Below are positions 36,262 to 45,854 of a stretch of DNA of 64,000 nt, in pieces. Location of the stretch: assembly GCA_010094025.1 (NCBI GenBank), contig ML991772.1, forward strand, positions 62,001 through 126,000, read 5' to 3'. The stretch comes from Viridothelium virens. Lineage: Eukaryota > Ascomycota > Dothideomycetes > Trypetheliales > Trypetheliaceae. Within the stretch, counting starts at the first letter, position 1; each line of letters starts with the position of its first letter. The notes under the pieces were generated by a model. The model did not search any database and was not told where the DNA came from. It saw nothing but the letters and a program-made list of their open reading frames with translations. The position numbers and the translations under genes are program-made.

Positions 36262-37020
36262 ATGACACCTTCGTCCAAAGATGCATCTCCATCACGATGG
36301 TCTCAAGACCGAAGCAGCAGCCAAAGCTTACTCGAGAGAGCAGAAAAGAAAGCTACTGATAGAAAAAAAGTACATTTTGATGAAGATGAGCAATTCATGG
36401 ACGTGCACCCCAAGACCCATCATTCTGGAAAGTTACGCGCTTCGCTATGGCTATTGAAGTACTTGTTCCAAGCCGCGCTTGCAATTGTTGCATTTGCAAT
36501 CACCTGGAAATTGGCGGCCCCCTCTCCTACGAACCTTCACAGTGAGATACTGACGGCCGACGGCAAATCCTTTCCCTTGGGTCAATTGACCTGGTCTCAG
36601 AACTTTACACCCTTACCGTGTGGTAAAACACCAACAGAAGCCCTAGCCAGGGGCTGCCACTTCGACATTATTGCCACAGCCTGGCTACCCCCAAAATGTA
36701 TTGACTACGAACTAGCAGCCGAGTTTGAAGCGTTGCACCCATGGCAGTATTTTCCAAATGCCAACGGGAGCGATCCATTCTTGAACGATTCGGATACGCT
36801 AGGCATGCAGACGGGGCTCATCTGGACAACGCATCGATGGCACGCGGCGCATTGCGTGTACATGTGGAAGAAGCTGAACCGGGCGTTGATTGGGGGTTGG
36901 AACACGGATGCAGAGACGGTACAACAGGCGCATACCAACCACTGTACTGTGGCTGTTCTGGACGTGGAGGAGGTGGATGCCATTAGAAGCATCATGGAAA
37001 TTATCTATCCTCCTTGTTAG
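36262..37020 (+). CDS. UstYa-like HxxHC protein, CG..EA subfamily, copy A
   Basis: Single exon, 252 aa. A basic cytoplasmic N-terminus is followed by one TM segment at about residues 65-85 (YLFQAALAIVAFAITWKLA). The lumenal part carries CGKTPTEALARGCHFD, then AWLPPKC, then HAAHC and HTNHC. The paired HxxHC motifs relate it to UstYa proteins, but the CG-x-T-x-x-EA-x4-C-x-F-D head and W-x-P-x-x-C motif mark a different subfamily shared with two more genes in this window. An oxidase role on a secreted peptide is an inference. The frame is open to an ATG at 36169, but the ATG at 36262 gives a normal N-terminus. Confidence 0.75.
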   Translation: MTPSSKDASPSRWSQDRSSSQSLLERAEKKATDRKKVHFDEDEQFMDVHPKTHHSGKLRASLWLLKYLFQAALAIVAFAITWKLAAPSPTNLHSEILTADGKSFPLGQLTWSQNFTPLPCGKTPTEALARGCHFDIIATAWLPPKCIDYELAAEFEALHPWQYFPNANGSDPFLNDSDTLGMQTGLIWTTHRWHAAHCVYMWKKLNRALIGGWNTDAETVQQAHTNHCTVAVLDVEEVDAIRSIMEIIYPPC

Positions 37021-37385
37021 AACAGAAGAGACTGGATCGACTCACCCTCTGGCATTTCTTGTATTTTTCGAGGTGATGGAAATCGTGCTTGCTCTACTGG
37101 CGCTACCAGTTCCGCAGATAACCGGAGTTGCAGAGCTGAACGTCTGTCAACTGGAAGGAGGAATTTGAAGAGATAGTCAGCTGGAAATGATTCATTTGGA
37201 GACTCAATGCGAGTAATGCTGTGGTTGCAAGAGCAGCGTTTCAATACTCAATCAACACCTAGATATGCTACGTGCGGGTAAAAATTTTACGCCCACGATG
37301 GTATAGTCGGAATGGTCCACCCGACGCAAGAGGAGCAAATAAAAGGTCATTGGCAATCTCCTTTGTCTAAATAGGTAACTCTATC

Positions 37386-38473
37386 TCAAAGACCCTGTCT
37401 AATCATCCTTTGTGCATTCTCGTGGTATATCTCCGGATTGGAAGCATCTCGTGCTATGGACCAGTCTCTCAGTGCATCGTAGTCACGACACGTGTGAGGG
37501 ATGTCAAATATGGGGATGATCCAATCTCTGTTTTCAGACCATCTAACTGGTATGAAGGTCATGTCTGCCGCACACATCAGAGCAAGCCGAATGGCGTCAA
37601 TGCAGTGCTCTATTCTCTGGGTTTTAGTTTTTCATCAAAGAGAGAATGACGTCGAGATAACATACCAACATGAGGAATTAATGAAGGCATCTCAATCTCT
37701 GGATACTGCTCTCTGTGTAAAAACTTTCGGATCATATTCTTGGAGGATTAGTCCCAAAGTTCTCTCCACGCAGTATAGCGTTGGCCTGGAGACTCACGAG
37801 GCAATGGATTTGATGAAACACAGAAACCCTGCCAGGTCTGTGAGATAATTTCCGGAAAGGCGGGGCACTTTCACTTACTGTGCCATGTACAGTCCTGTCT
37901 CCGGATCAAGCCATAAATCCTCCCCCCACTGCTCCCTCTCCGTTGGCGTTACAAAGACGTTGACAGCTATGCTTCTTATCAGTTCGTACTCGAGCCTATC
38001 TGCCTGAGAGATCCACATACCTCCAAGGAGCTTTACCCAGTTTTCATCAATTTCTGCCGTTGCAGCTCCCACGTACGGAGGCTCTGTCTCTGGCCGGAAT
38101 ATTTGGTGGCTGTCGTTATATCTAAGAGTGGAGTCGAATTGCACATCCTTCAAGATTGCAGGAAGTTCTCGTTTCACTGTTACTTCGACCTGTCAGATTC
38201 CAACATGCCCTTTGCGAGACTAGACCTACAGAATTCGCTTTCCCTCCAAAACCCCTTTTCCGAGTAACGCATAGAAAAGCTCATCACTATTGCCGCCAGG
38301 CTTACCAAAAGCACCAGAGTCAGTGCCCATGGTATACATGTAAGGAGCCTGAGCTGCGCTCTGGATGCACAGTTTGGACATCTATGATCCGCAAGCGGAG
38401 GATAGGAATCTTGGAGGAGCCCCTCTCTTAACACCCGACTTGATTCGACACTGACCCTGGGAGATTGATCCAT
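37386..38473 (-). CDS. UstYa-family (DUF3328) oxidase, canonical type, copy 2
   Basis: Six exons: 38473-38230, 38182-38021, 37966-37879, 37837-37798, 37738-37666 and 37609-37386; 276 aa. The TM segment is at about residues 45-67 (CIPWALTLVLLVSLAAIVM). The first motif VFHQIHCL and the second HVEHC appear only after splicing; between them is NMIRKFLHREQYPEI. The second intron (54 nt) is in frame: if retained, it adds 18 residues after KLLG, so both forms are translatable. The family motif EIDENWVKLL is present upstream. The first-intron acceptor (TCGAAG) is my choice from phase and branch-site spacing and is the least certain junction. It is divergent from the gene at 38849. Confidence 0.85.
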
Positions 38474-38848
38474 GTTTGCATGGCTTCTAAATTTCAGAAT
38501 TCAGTGACACTTTTGGAACGCATTGACAGGACCCGTGTCGAGCTAAATCGAATATGAAATTGCGGGACCAAGTGCATGCGAGTGCGTTGCCTACCTGCTT
38601 ACTTCCGTAGGCATTAATTACGTGGGCTCCTGACGTGAGAGAAGTATTCTCATCCAACGTTTCATCGGAGATTTTACGTCTTTTCGACCAAGGCACAGAA
38701 TAACTGACGAATTTCTGTATGTATTTACTTTATTCTGTACGTTTTCATCGTCACTAAGACTCATTGGTGGTTTCATACATTTCCCTACGTGCCAACATCT
38801 CTCTTGTGCATGCAATAATCCAACCTCGCAGGCAGTCACTATTCGACC
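38474..38848. promoter_or_regulatory. Divergent promoter between a canonical and a CG..EA UstYa-like gene
   Basis: There are 375 bases between start codons. A comparable divergent spacer (413 bases, 35849-36261) separates the other canonical/CG..EA pair. I see no obvious shared long motif between the two spacers by eye. Confidence 0.4.
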
Positions 38849-39520
38849 ATGTTTGGAATTTCCGGAAGGGGTTGGTCTTATACAAGTATCAACAGCAAAA
38901 GTCCGGACGAGAAACAGTTACAGCACTCACAAACCTTGGGTGAAGAGCACTCCCACAGATCTCAGCAACGTCGAAGGCTCACAATTGTTACGAGATCGGT
39001 GATTGCAGCATTATGTGCATTTTCCATTTTGCTGGGCGTCGGTATGCTCGCAATCAGCATCCGAAAGACTACATCTCCGAAGAACAATTCAGGTCGCCTT
39101 TGCGGAAACTCTACTGCGGAGGCGCTATCACTTGGCTGCACTTTCGACCAGCTGATGTGGACATGGTTTCCGCCTAATTGTCCCCATTACGCCAATGACC
39201 AATTTGTCCAAGCCGAAAAGTGGGAATACTACCTGAATCCCTATACTAAGGAAAAAGCTGAGGGGGAGAACTGGACAAAAGCTCTGGATAACCAGATAGA
39301 TCTTTGGGGTCAAAAGGGAGAGCATCTGACCCACTGTATCCTGATGTTTCTCAGTATCGGGCAGATGTTGCGAGATGGTACACCTTATGTACCAATAATT
39401 GTGAAATACGAGCATATAGATCACTGTGCAGGTGTTCTTCTGGAGCAGGTCCGCAAGGATGAGGAGTGGCACTCGGTTGGAACTCATGTGCCAGACGTTC
39501 GTTACGACCAAAACTGCTAG
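38849..39520 (+). CDS. UstYa-like HxxHC protein, CG..EA subfamily, copy B
   Basis: Single exon, 223 aa. The TM segment is at about residues 48-70 (SVIAALCAFSILLGVGMLAIS). The lumenal part shows CGNSTAEALSLGCTFD, then WFPPNC, then HLTHC and HIDHC, in the same order and spacing as the copy at 36262. The two differ strongly outside the motifs, so this is an old duplication or independent recruitment. A copper- or metal-assisted oxidation like that proposed for UstYa is inferred only. The gene ends 1.2 kb before the repeat precursor and reads toward it. Confidence 0.75.
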   Translation: MFGISGRGWSYTSINSKSPDEKQLQHSQTLGEEHSHRSQQRRRLTIVTRSVIAALCAFSILLGVGMLAISIRKTTSPKNNSGRLCGNSTAEALSLGCTFDQLMWTWFPPNCPHYANDQFVQAEKWEYYLNPYTKEKAEGENWTKALDNQIDLWGQKGEHLTHCILMFLSIGQMLRDGTPYVPIIVKYEHIDHCAGVLLEQVRKDEEWHSVGTHVPDVRYDQNC

Positions 39521-40699
39521 AAGAAATGCGTTTGACATGCATCAACCCAATCGAATCCGCACTCCTGGTCTTTTCGACGGACAGGAGGGTTAAAATTCTG
39601 GGTAGAGAACGATGCTCTGACAGGCGTCGCAAGCAGTAGAAAGAAGATGACAATGGGTGAAGGAGTGCGTTGAAGGGAATCTTGCTTTTTATTGGACTTC
39701 TCAATATATATCCATTGAGTGTTCCTCGTTGTATATGCTGCATCGCTTCATTACATTGTCATTACTGCGGTACAAGAAAACGCCGGGACAACTCTATGGA
39801 GCTCAGAGCGCGCTTTGTCACCACAACCTCGACTAGTTCTCATTCATAGACGTGTTTTATGTACAAATCTGAGGTCTATCTGGTTCAATGTTTGAGCTCG
39901 TGAAGGATGTAAGCAATTCCTGTCAAGACCTCGATCTCTACGGGTACCCGTTGTTGTGCATCTCGGCCGTCTAAGACCAGATTCAGCCTCCTTCAGGATT
40001 TAAAGGCGTATTTACTGGAAGCAAGCATGAAGGCCAGCCAAATTTTTATAACTCAGATTGATTATTGACTCCACCAAATGGGAAGTTCTCCGACTCAAAT
40101 CTACATCAATCCCAAGTTCTATCTTTCCTGTTCATTGGCAGAATAGACGGAGCTTGTTAGCGTTGATCAAATACAAGAGCCAGAAGTAATCTAGTGTGTA
40201 CTATCGATATTACGAGCAAATTGTGCCGAACTGTGAACAGAATGATTTCGTGAATCGATCTGCACTTACGTAGTACTACTTTCTCACCTAACTCACTATT
40301 ACGATCCTGAGCTTAGTTAGAAAGGAAAGATCATGTTAGTGGAAATCACGTCATGATCCTTGAGTCCGGCATTGCTTTGGTGAATCTGAAGAGCAGCCTT
40401 CTTTCCAGATGATATTAATGGTCGCATTAGAAGATACCTATGCAAGGTCTCTTTTGTAGCCGTTTCTGATGATGTCGGGAAAGGTTTCAGATTATGAAAA
40501 AGCCAATCAATAACTTCTTAAGTAATAACTCGGCAGCCAATAAGGTTCCAACTGAAAACATAGCTCGATGGCGTCTTGCGGCTATAAAAAGGTTTCGAGC
40601 CCAACGTAGTCTGTGGCGTCCACTTCCTAAATCTTTATCTGAACCTAAGTACTGGAGGACATCAAAATCTGCCATCTCATACCTATTGAATCTGTCAAA
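39521..40699. other. Upstream region of the repeat precursor gene
   Basis: No gene was seen over about 1.2 kb. The last 200 bases hold the precursor promoter elements listed separately. Confidence 0.5.
40503..40590 (+). promoter_or_regulatory. CCAAT and TATA elements of the precursor gene
   Basis: CCAAT boxes lie at 40503-40507 and 40537-40541, and a strong TATAAAAA lies at 40583-40590, 110 bases before the ATG. This is the clearest TATA box I noticed in the window and suits a highly expressed secreted product. Confidence 0.55.
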
Positions 40700-41522
40700 A
40701 TGCGTCTGTCTTTGACCCTCTTTGCAGCTTTGGCTGGCATGACTCTCGCCGCTCCCTTCGCTAGTATATCTGGTATGTGTGTTTCATCGTCTTCTGGCAA
40801 AGCCAACGATTTAGATGAGCTTACCCGAAGTTCTAGAGCGTGACCTTGAGACAAGAGAGCTTGTAGAGCGAGACCCACAGCGCGATGGGCAGCATTACTC
40901 CAAGCGATCCCCTGATCCAGATCCTCAACGCGACGGTCAACATTATTCGAAGCGATCTCCTGAGCCTGAGGCGAAGCCGGAGCCGCAGCGCGATGGACAG
41001 CATTATTCCAAACGGTCTCCTGAGCCAGTACCGCAGCGTGACGGGCAGCATTACTCAAAGCGAACTCCGGAGCCGGAGCCAGTCCCTCAACGCGATGGAC
41101 AACATTACTCCAAACGAGCTCCCGAGCCAGAGCCGGAACCGCAGCGTGACGGACAGCATTACTCCAAGCGATCCGCGGACCCCGAGCCGGGACCGCAGCG
41201 TGATGGGCAGCACTATTCTAAGCGATCCCCGGAGCCGGAGCCGCAACGTGATGGACAGCATTATTCTAAACGATCTCCTGAACCAGAGCCAGAGCCAGAG
41301 CCGCAGCGTGATGGGCAACACTATTCCAAGCGGTCCCCTGAGCCAGAGCCGCAGCGTGACGGGCAACACTACTCCAAGCGATCTCCTGAGCCAGAGCCAC
41401 AGCGTGATGGCCAACACTACTCTAAGAGATCTCCTGGGCCAGATCCTCAGCGCGATGGGCAACATTACTCGAAGCGATCTCCCGAGCCTGAACCGCAGCG
41501 TGATGGACAGCATTATTCTTAG
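40700..41522 (+). CDS. Secreted kexin-processed repeat precursor (13 x QRDGQHYS), probable RiPP precursor
   Basis: Two exons, most likely 40700-40772 and 40837-41522 with a 64-nt intron (GTATGT donor, TTCTAG acceptor); 252 aa. Exon 1 encodes a signal peptide (MRLSLTLFAALAGMTLAAP). The rest is a short leader and 13 identical copies of QRDGQHYS. Twelve copies are followed by Lys-Arg; the last ends at the stop codon. Spacers after each KR have even length and are made only of X-Pro or X-Ala dipeptides (SPDPDP, SPEPEAKPEP, APEPEPEP and similar), the substrate pattern of Ste13-like dipeptidyl peptidases. Expected products are 13 molecules of one octapeptide per chain. Codons vary silently between copies. 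Precursors with repeated cores, KR sites and UstYa neighbours are the hallmark of dikaritin-type RiPPs. A pheromone-like secreted signal is the alternative. A second acceptor (CCGAAG at 40830) would add two residues. Confidence 0.85.
40878..41519 (+). repeat. Coding tandem repeat, 13 units of 42-60 bases
   Basis: Each unit is 24 bases of core (QRDGQHYS), 6 bases of Lys-Arg codons and 18-30 bases of spacer. Cores are invariant in protein but not in DNA: the final Ser uses TCC, TCG, TCA and TCT in different copies, and the Arg of the KR site uses CGA, CGG and AGA. Spacers vary in number and kind of dipeptides. Confidence 0.97.
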
Positions 41523-43704
41523 AAACAACGTCGTCGGGGTTTCGGTATGACCTCAGAGCGGTTGACAGGGAGGAAATCTCTCAGTCCACAGATCAATGGC
41601 AATCCACTCGTCAGACTGAGTGCAATGGGTGGAGAACAAACCATCCAGCGCGGGATCCAACATCCCCGCCATAAAATTAAATCGTTCCACTGACCAATTG
41701 TTTGTGTACCTTATGAATGATGTGACGTGCAGCATGTTGAGGCAATGTTCAATTCACCTACCGCGAGATTGAGAAAGTGTGTGTTTCCTACTTGCTAAGA
41801 TGCAAGTCATATTTCCTAACGCTTCAGAGCACGTACTCGTGGAGAGTATGACGAACCTTGCACCAAGTACCTTTTGAAGCAGAAGCCTTCGTGACTGAGC
41901 TTATATCTGTAAGGAAGTGGACATGAAACCACGTGAGCTAACAGGCACTTTGGGGACATGATTAGGTCTAATAAGAGCATGGAGATGACAAGTAGAGGAG
42001 CTTGGTTTAGTTATCGAAGGAAGAAAGCCTGAGTGCAAGCTTTGCCGAAAGTGAAGTGGAGTAGTACTCTATGGGGTAACGAATAACGAGGTCCGTAACC
42101 AATTCTGCTAGTGGCAGAAAGTGTGCTGACATAATCACTATTAGCGCTTACTGGGGGTGTAGATCTGCCAACCATTCCGGTTCTCTAAGGTAAGTTTGAA
42201 ATCCCTTTTTACGTATCGTACAGTTGCGACCCATGCAGCAAGATAGCCCTAAGTAATCGCTTTGGTAGATCCTATCGGCAGCATGGGTTTATGTCATTGT
42301 GCACCATAGGGATACACCGCTATGCTTGATGTTGTAACAAACAACTGAATCGGAGGAAAGAACTCAATTGACCTATCCAGGTCGCCCGAGGTGCAGGCTG
42401 CTATATAGACCTCCCTATCTAGGCGAGGGCGAAGGGAAATGAACTAATAGCTACAGGGCGTAAGGATCTACATGAAGGGATCCGAGCGCGCGTGAGATGT
42501 GGTAAACACCACCTCCGAGGCTATGTTGATTGGATCTACTTCATGAACAATATCAATGCTCCGTATCGAAACGCCGTGCAGTTCGGACGAAGATTGGGTG
42601 CAGAGATGACGGTGCGGATACTTTTATGGGCAGTCTACGAGGTTTCGGACCACTTAAATCAACCATAAAAGTATAGTTATTGTTACGATGGACAACGTTT
42701 GGTTGTCCTTGTAGAAAGCGGAACGTGATGGATACGAAGATGTAGAGTCTAGGTTCGTGAGGGAACCGAAGACGAAACTATATAGGGTATGCGCTAATAC
42801 AAATGTGGTAGCGACAACAACCAAGAGACCCAATGCTACTGCCTTTCAACAGTCCTTGCTAAAGGCCCCCGACCTGCTGAGTAATTTGTTGGTCGTCACA
42901 AAAGCGTATACTACATGCCGAACTCATGACTCCGCATGATCATACTGTCTCGATCCCAAGGCCAGTGCAGCCTGCTGGGCCGAGGAGGGGTGCAAGAGTC
43001 GACTGCCATGTGTTCGTACCGTTCGGGATGGAGTTAATCCTGAATTTGAACAAGATTTATGGATAGAGCTCAGGGATATATTGGGATGTTGTAAGTATGG
43101 AGTAAGTATGGATACTTCTTATGGCCCATTCATCAGCCGACCGAAAGAACTGGCTGAGGTCATCGTGGGGTCCGCAGATAAACTTAGAACGGTTAAGGCG
43201 AGCAAGTAGAAGCGAAAGAGGAAGGTCTTGAACCGTGTTCAGTGCGGAATCACTATCATCAGACACACGACATAGTCCCAAGCGAGCGCCCAGGGCAGGA
43301 TTTTATTATATTCAGAACCAATCTATATAGAAGTGGAGAGCAATATGTACCGACTAAACCAGGAGTTGCAAAAAACAACGTATGATCCAATTTTTCGAGG
43401 TAGTCGTCTTCTGTACCGACAGTGTGTGCTTTGAAAAGTGGTTGTGAGGCCCGATATCACACGTGGTGGCAAGAATTAAGCATTTTGGCTGACGTGAGAA
43501 TAAGGTCGTCTAGCTCAACAGGACAGCAGTTCTGAAATGTATCGAATAAGCACGTATTCCACAGATTATCACATTAGCCTGGCTCTTCTCTTGAGTATAG
43601 GAAATCCTCGCCGTTCAATCTTTCAAGCAGATCAAATTAGGGAAGAGACCGCAATATTAACGGGACCTAAAGAATACAGGGAGGTATCGCACACAAGGCC
43701 CAAG
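41523..43704. other. Gene-poor region downstream of the precursor
   Basis: About 2.2 kb with no supported gene. A minus-strand frame at 43281-43057 (74 codons) has no recognisable motif. The plus-strand frame of the next gene is open back to 43537 but is not needed for its product. Confidence 0.5.
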
Positions 43705-44424
43705 ATGCTTTCAGACACAGAGGAAGAGCCGTTTCTTCGAAACATGGATCAGAATCACCAAGAGAAAGGCGATCCGCTTCGTGCACACATTACTGACGAG
43801 TTCGGTAACTCGAAGCATTGGAAATACCTTCCATTATTCCTTCTCTCTCATTGCATGGTGTTCATTGTCACTTCGTTGATCTGGGGAGGAATCATCCTTC
43901 TTGGCTTGCACCAAGTAAATCTGACGCGCTCCGTTATTCATCCCGACCATCCCGAACCGCATGGCGACTTCATCTCAAACGCACACATATCTCTTTGCGG
44001 CAACTCTCCCTCCGAAGCAAAGGCCAGTGATTGCGAGTATGACATCCTCAGCAACCACTGGATCCCCAGCCCCTGTATGGACCACGCCGCAGTCGAAGAA
44101 TACCAAACAGATGGCTCCTGGTTCGGCTTTGCTGACGAGAACCGCACCGCACTCCTGTCTATCGACGACATGTCGCAGATGGAGTTCTACTACACGTCGG
44201 AGAGAGACCACATCGTTCACTGCGCTATGCTGTGGAGGAAACAGTTCCGCGCTTTCTTTGAGGGGCGGACGCAACTCGACACCATCATCGCAAGCGAGAG
44301 ACATACGACACACTGTTCCCAGTTCTTGATTGACATGACGGCCAAGGGGCCAGATTATTGGAATATGCCAATCAAAACGTGGGTTGGATACGGGGGGTGC
44401 TGGTCGAAGAACGAGGCCGCGTGA
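43705..44424 (+). CDS. UstYa-like HxxHC protein, CG..EA subfamily, copy C
   Basis: Single exon, 239 aa from the ATG at 43705; an in-frame ATG at 43537 would add 56 residues. The TM segment is at about residues 43-70 (FLLSHCMVFIVTSLIWGGII). The lumenal part has CGNSPSEAKASDCEYD, then WIPSPC, then HIVHC and HTTHC. The order is the same as in the copies at 36262 and 38849, so three members of this subfamily lie within 8.2 kb around the precursor. The function is inferred from the HxxHC pairs and the setting. Confidence 0.75.
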   Translation: MLSDTEEEPFLRNMDQNHQEKGDPLRAHITDEFGNSKHWKYLPLFLLSHCMVFIVTSLIWGGIILLGLHQVNLTRSVIHPDHPEPHGDFISNAHISLCGNSPSEAKASDCEYDILSNHWIPSPCMDHAAVEEYQTDGSWFGFADENRTALLSIDDMSQMEFYYTSERDHIVHCAMLWRKQFRAFFEGRTQLDTIIASERHTTHCSQFLIDMTAKGPDYWNMPIKTWVGYGGCWSKNEAA

Positions 44425-44974
44425 GCTTGAGAGTAGGAAGATGAGTTCTGTTGGTAGTTGAAACATCTAGAAGAGAAGCAACGTGCTATCATACAACGTC
44501 GAATTAATTGGCTAACGGGGAACTCAATTCTAAGAGTCCGAGCGAATGGCTCGGTCATACACTGAACCTCTTGGTCAAGCTGTTTGCTGGACGTCATGGC
44601 TTGTATCTTGGCTTTCTGTTCAAATAGAGGCTTGCCATTTTGGAGTGTTCTGAAGTAAGATCAAAGGAAAGGTAGAATGTTGTACAGTGTCAACCAGTCG
44701 TTTCGTTCGGCCACTGTACATCCAGGAGCTGTGTCTTCTGATCCTCATCCGACCACTTTTCGGTATACATTCACATGTATGACGTGATTTGCGTGTTGAG
44801 TAAGGGGATTCGATAGGGAGCGAAGTAGAAGTCAGAGTTTTCAGGCGGTTCAGACTGGCTCTTGTGCTCCCTCAGTGCACAGCAACGTGTACTATCTATC
44901 CCCGGCCTAACAAGACTCGAGGGCATTCTCCTGTTCTCTAGACGTGCTTTGTAAGGACAAATGCTAGACCAGTG
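44425..44974. other. Convergent 3' flank
   Basis: This region lies between the ends of the third CG..EA gene and the bANK regulator gene. No gene was seen. Confidence 0.45.
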
Positions 44975-45854
44975 CTATGCATTGACGTCCGCACCGTACG
45001 TGAGAAGTAGTAACGTAAGCGGTTCCGACTCGCGCTCGACCGCGAAGTGCAGCGCGGCGTTGCCATACATATCTTTCAAGTTGACATCAACAAAAGCTTC
45101 CAAAAGTCTCTTGGCAATTTCCAGATTCTCCAATTGGACTGCACGAAACAGTGCAGTGCGGCCTAGCGAGTCCTTGACATTTGGGTTGGCGTTATTTTCC
45201 AGAAGGATCTCAACAATCTCTTCCCGACCATTTTCTACGGCAATATGCAGTGCCGTTTGGCCTAGACTATCTTGTATCGTGATATCTGCTCCTTTGTCTA
45301 CAAGGAGCCGCGTCATAGATGTATTTCCACGACACGCTGCCCGGTGAAGAGCCGGCCTGCCGAGTTCCATTTCAGGCACTGGTAGCGAGATATCATTCAA
45401 TCCAGGGTTCGGCGGCCACACACTCTGCTCCATTGGAGGAAATTGGCAGCCGGTGACCGCGGCCTCGGTCTCGTCAGGAGGAGAATCGTTGGATACGCAG
45501 ATACCACTGTCAGCAACCTCAGGTTCAGAATCATGAGGCAAAACAGGAATTTCTTTGTCTGGCACCGTGGGAGGGAGACCTTCGGAATATTTTCCAACGG
45601 CCTCTTCCAATGCACGCAGTCTTACTTTTTGATTACGTCCTATGTAGTCACTAGAATTACTTTCTGAGCGAATGGAGGAAAAGAGATGGAGATTGGCCCT
45701 TACGATATGTGCGCTGTGCCAGCCGATTTTGTTGTCGTTTACGCTCCTTTGGATCTAGCTGCTTCGAGTTGTCTTGAGGAGCATGCCTCGTCTGTCTGCA
45801 AAACGTTTTAGATCTGGTATCCGGAGTTGCGACCTGTCCAGCAAGATTCATCAT
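44975..45854 (-). CDS. bANK transcription factor (bZIP basic region plus ankyrin repeats, ToxE-like)
   Basis: Exons are 45854-45704 and 45639-44975, with a 64-nt intron placed inside the basic region; 271 aa. Spliced, residues about 30-60 read KERKRQQNRLAQRTYRRNQK, a fungal bZIP basic region. No convincing leucine zipper follows. Four ankyrin repeats fill about residues 138-271 (GQTALHIAVENGREEIVEILL, GRTALFRAVQLENLEIAKRLL, GNAALHFAVERESEPLTLLL), ending soon after the fourth. This basic-plus-ankyrin layout is that of bANK proteins such as ToxE, the pathway regulator of a fungal cyclic-peptide cluster. Here it most likely controls the surrounding genes. It is shorter than I would expect for ToxE, so the C-terminus may be trimmed. 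Confidence 0.85.

Noticed and set aside
40885-41550. Long alternative frames over the precursor repeat, on both strands (for example 40885-41550 plus, 41528-41055 minus)
   Set aside because: They are by-products of the tandem repeat: any frame lacking a stop in one unit stays open in all. Only the frame with signal peptide, KR sites and silent codon variation behaves as coding.
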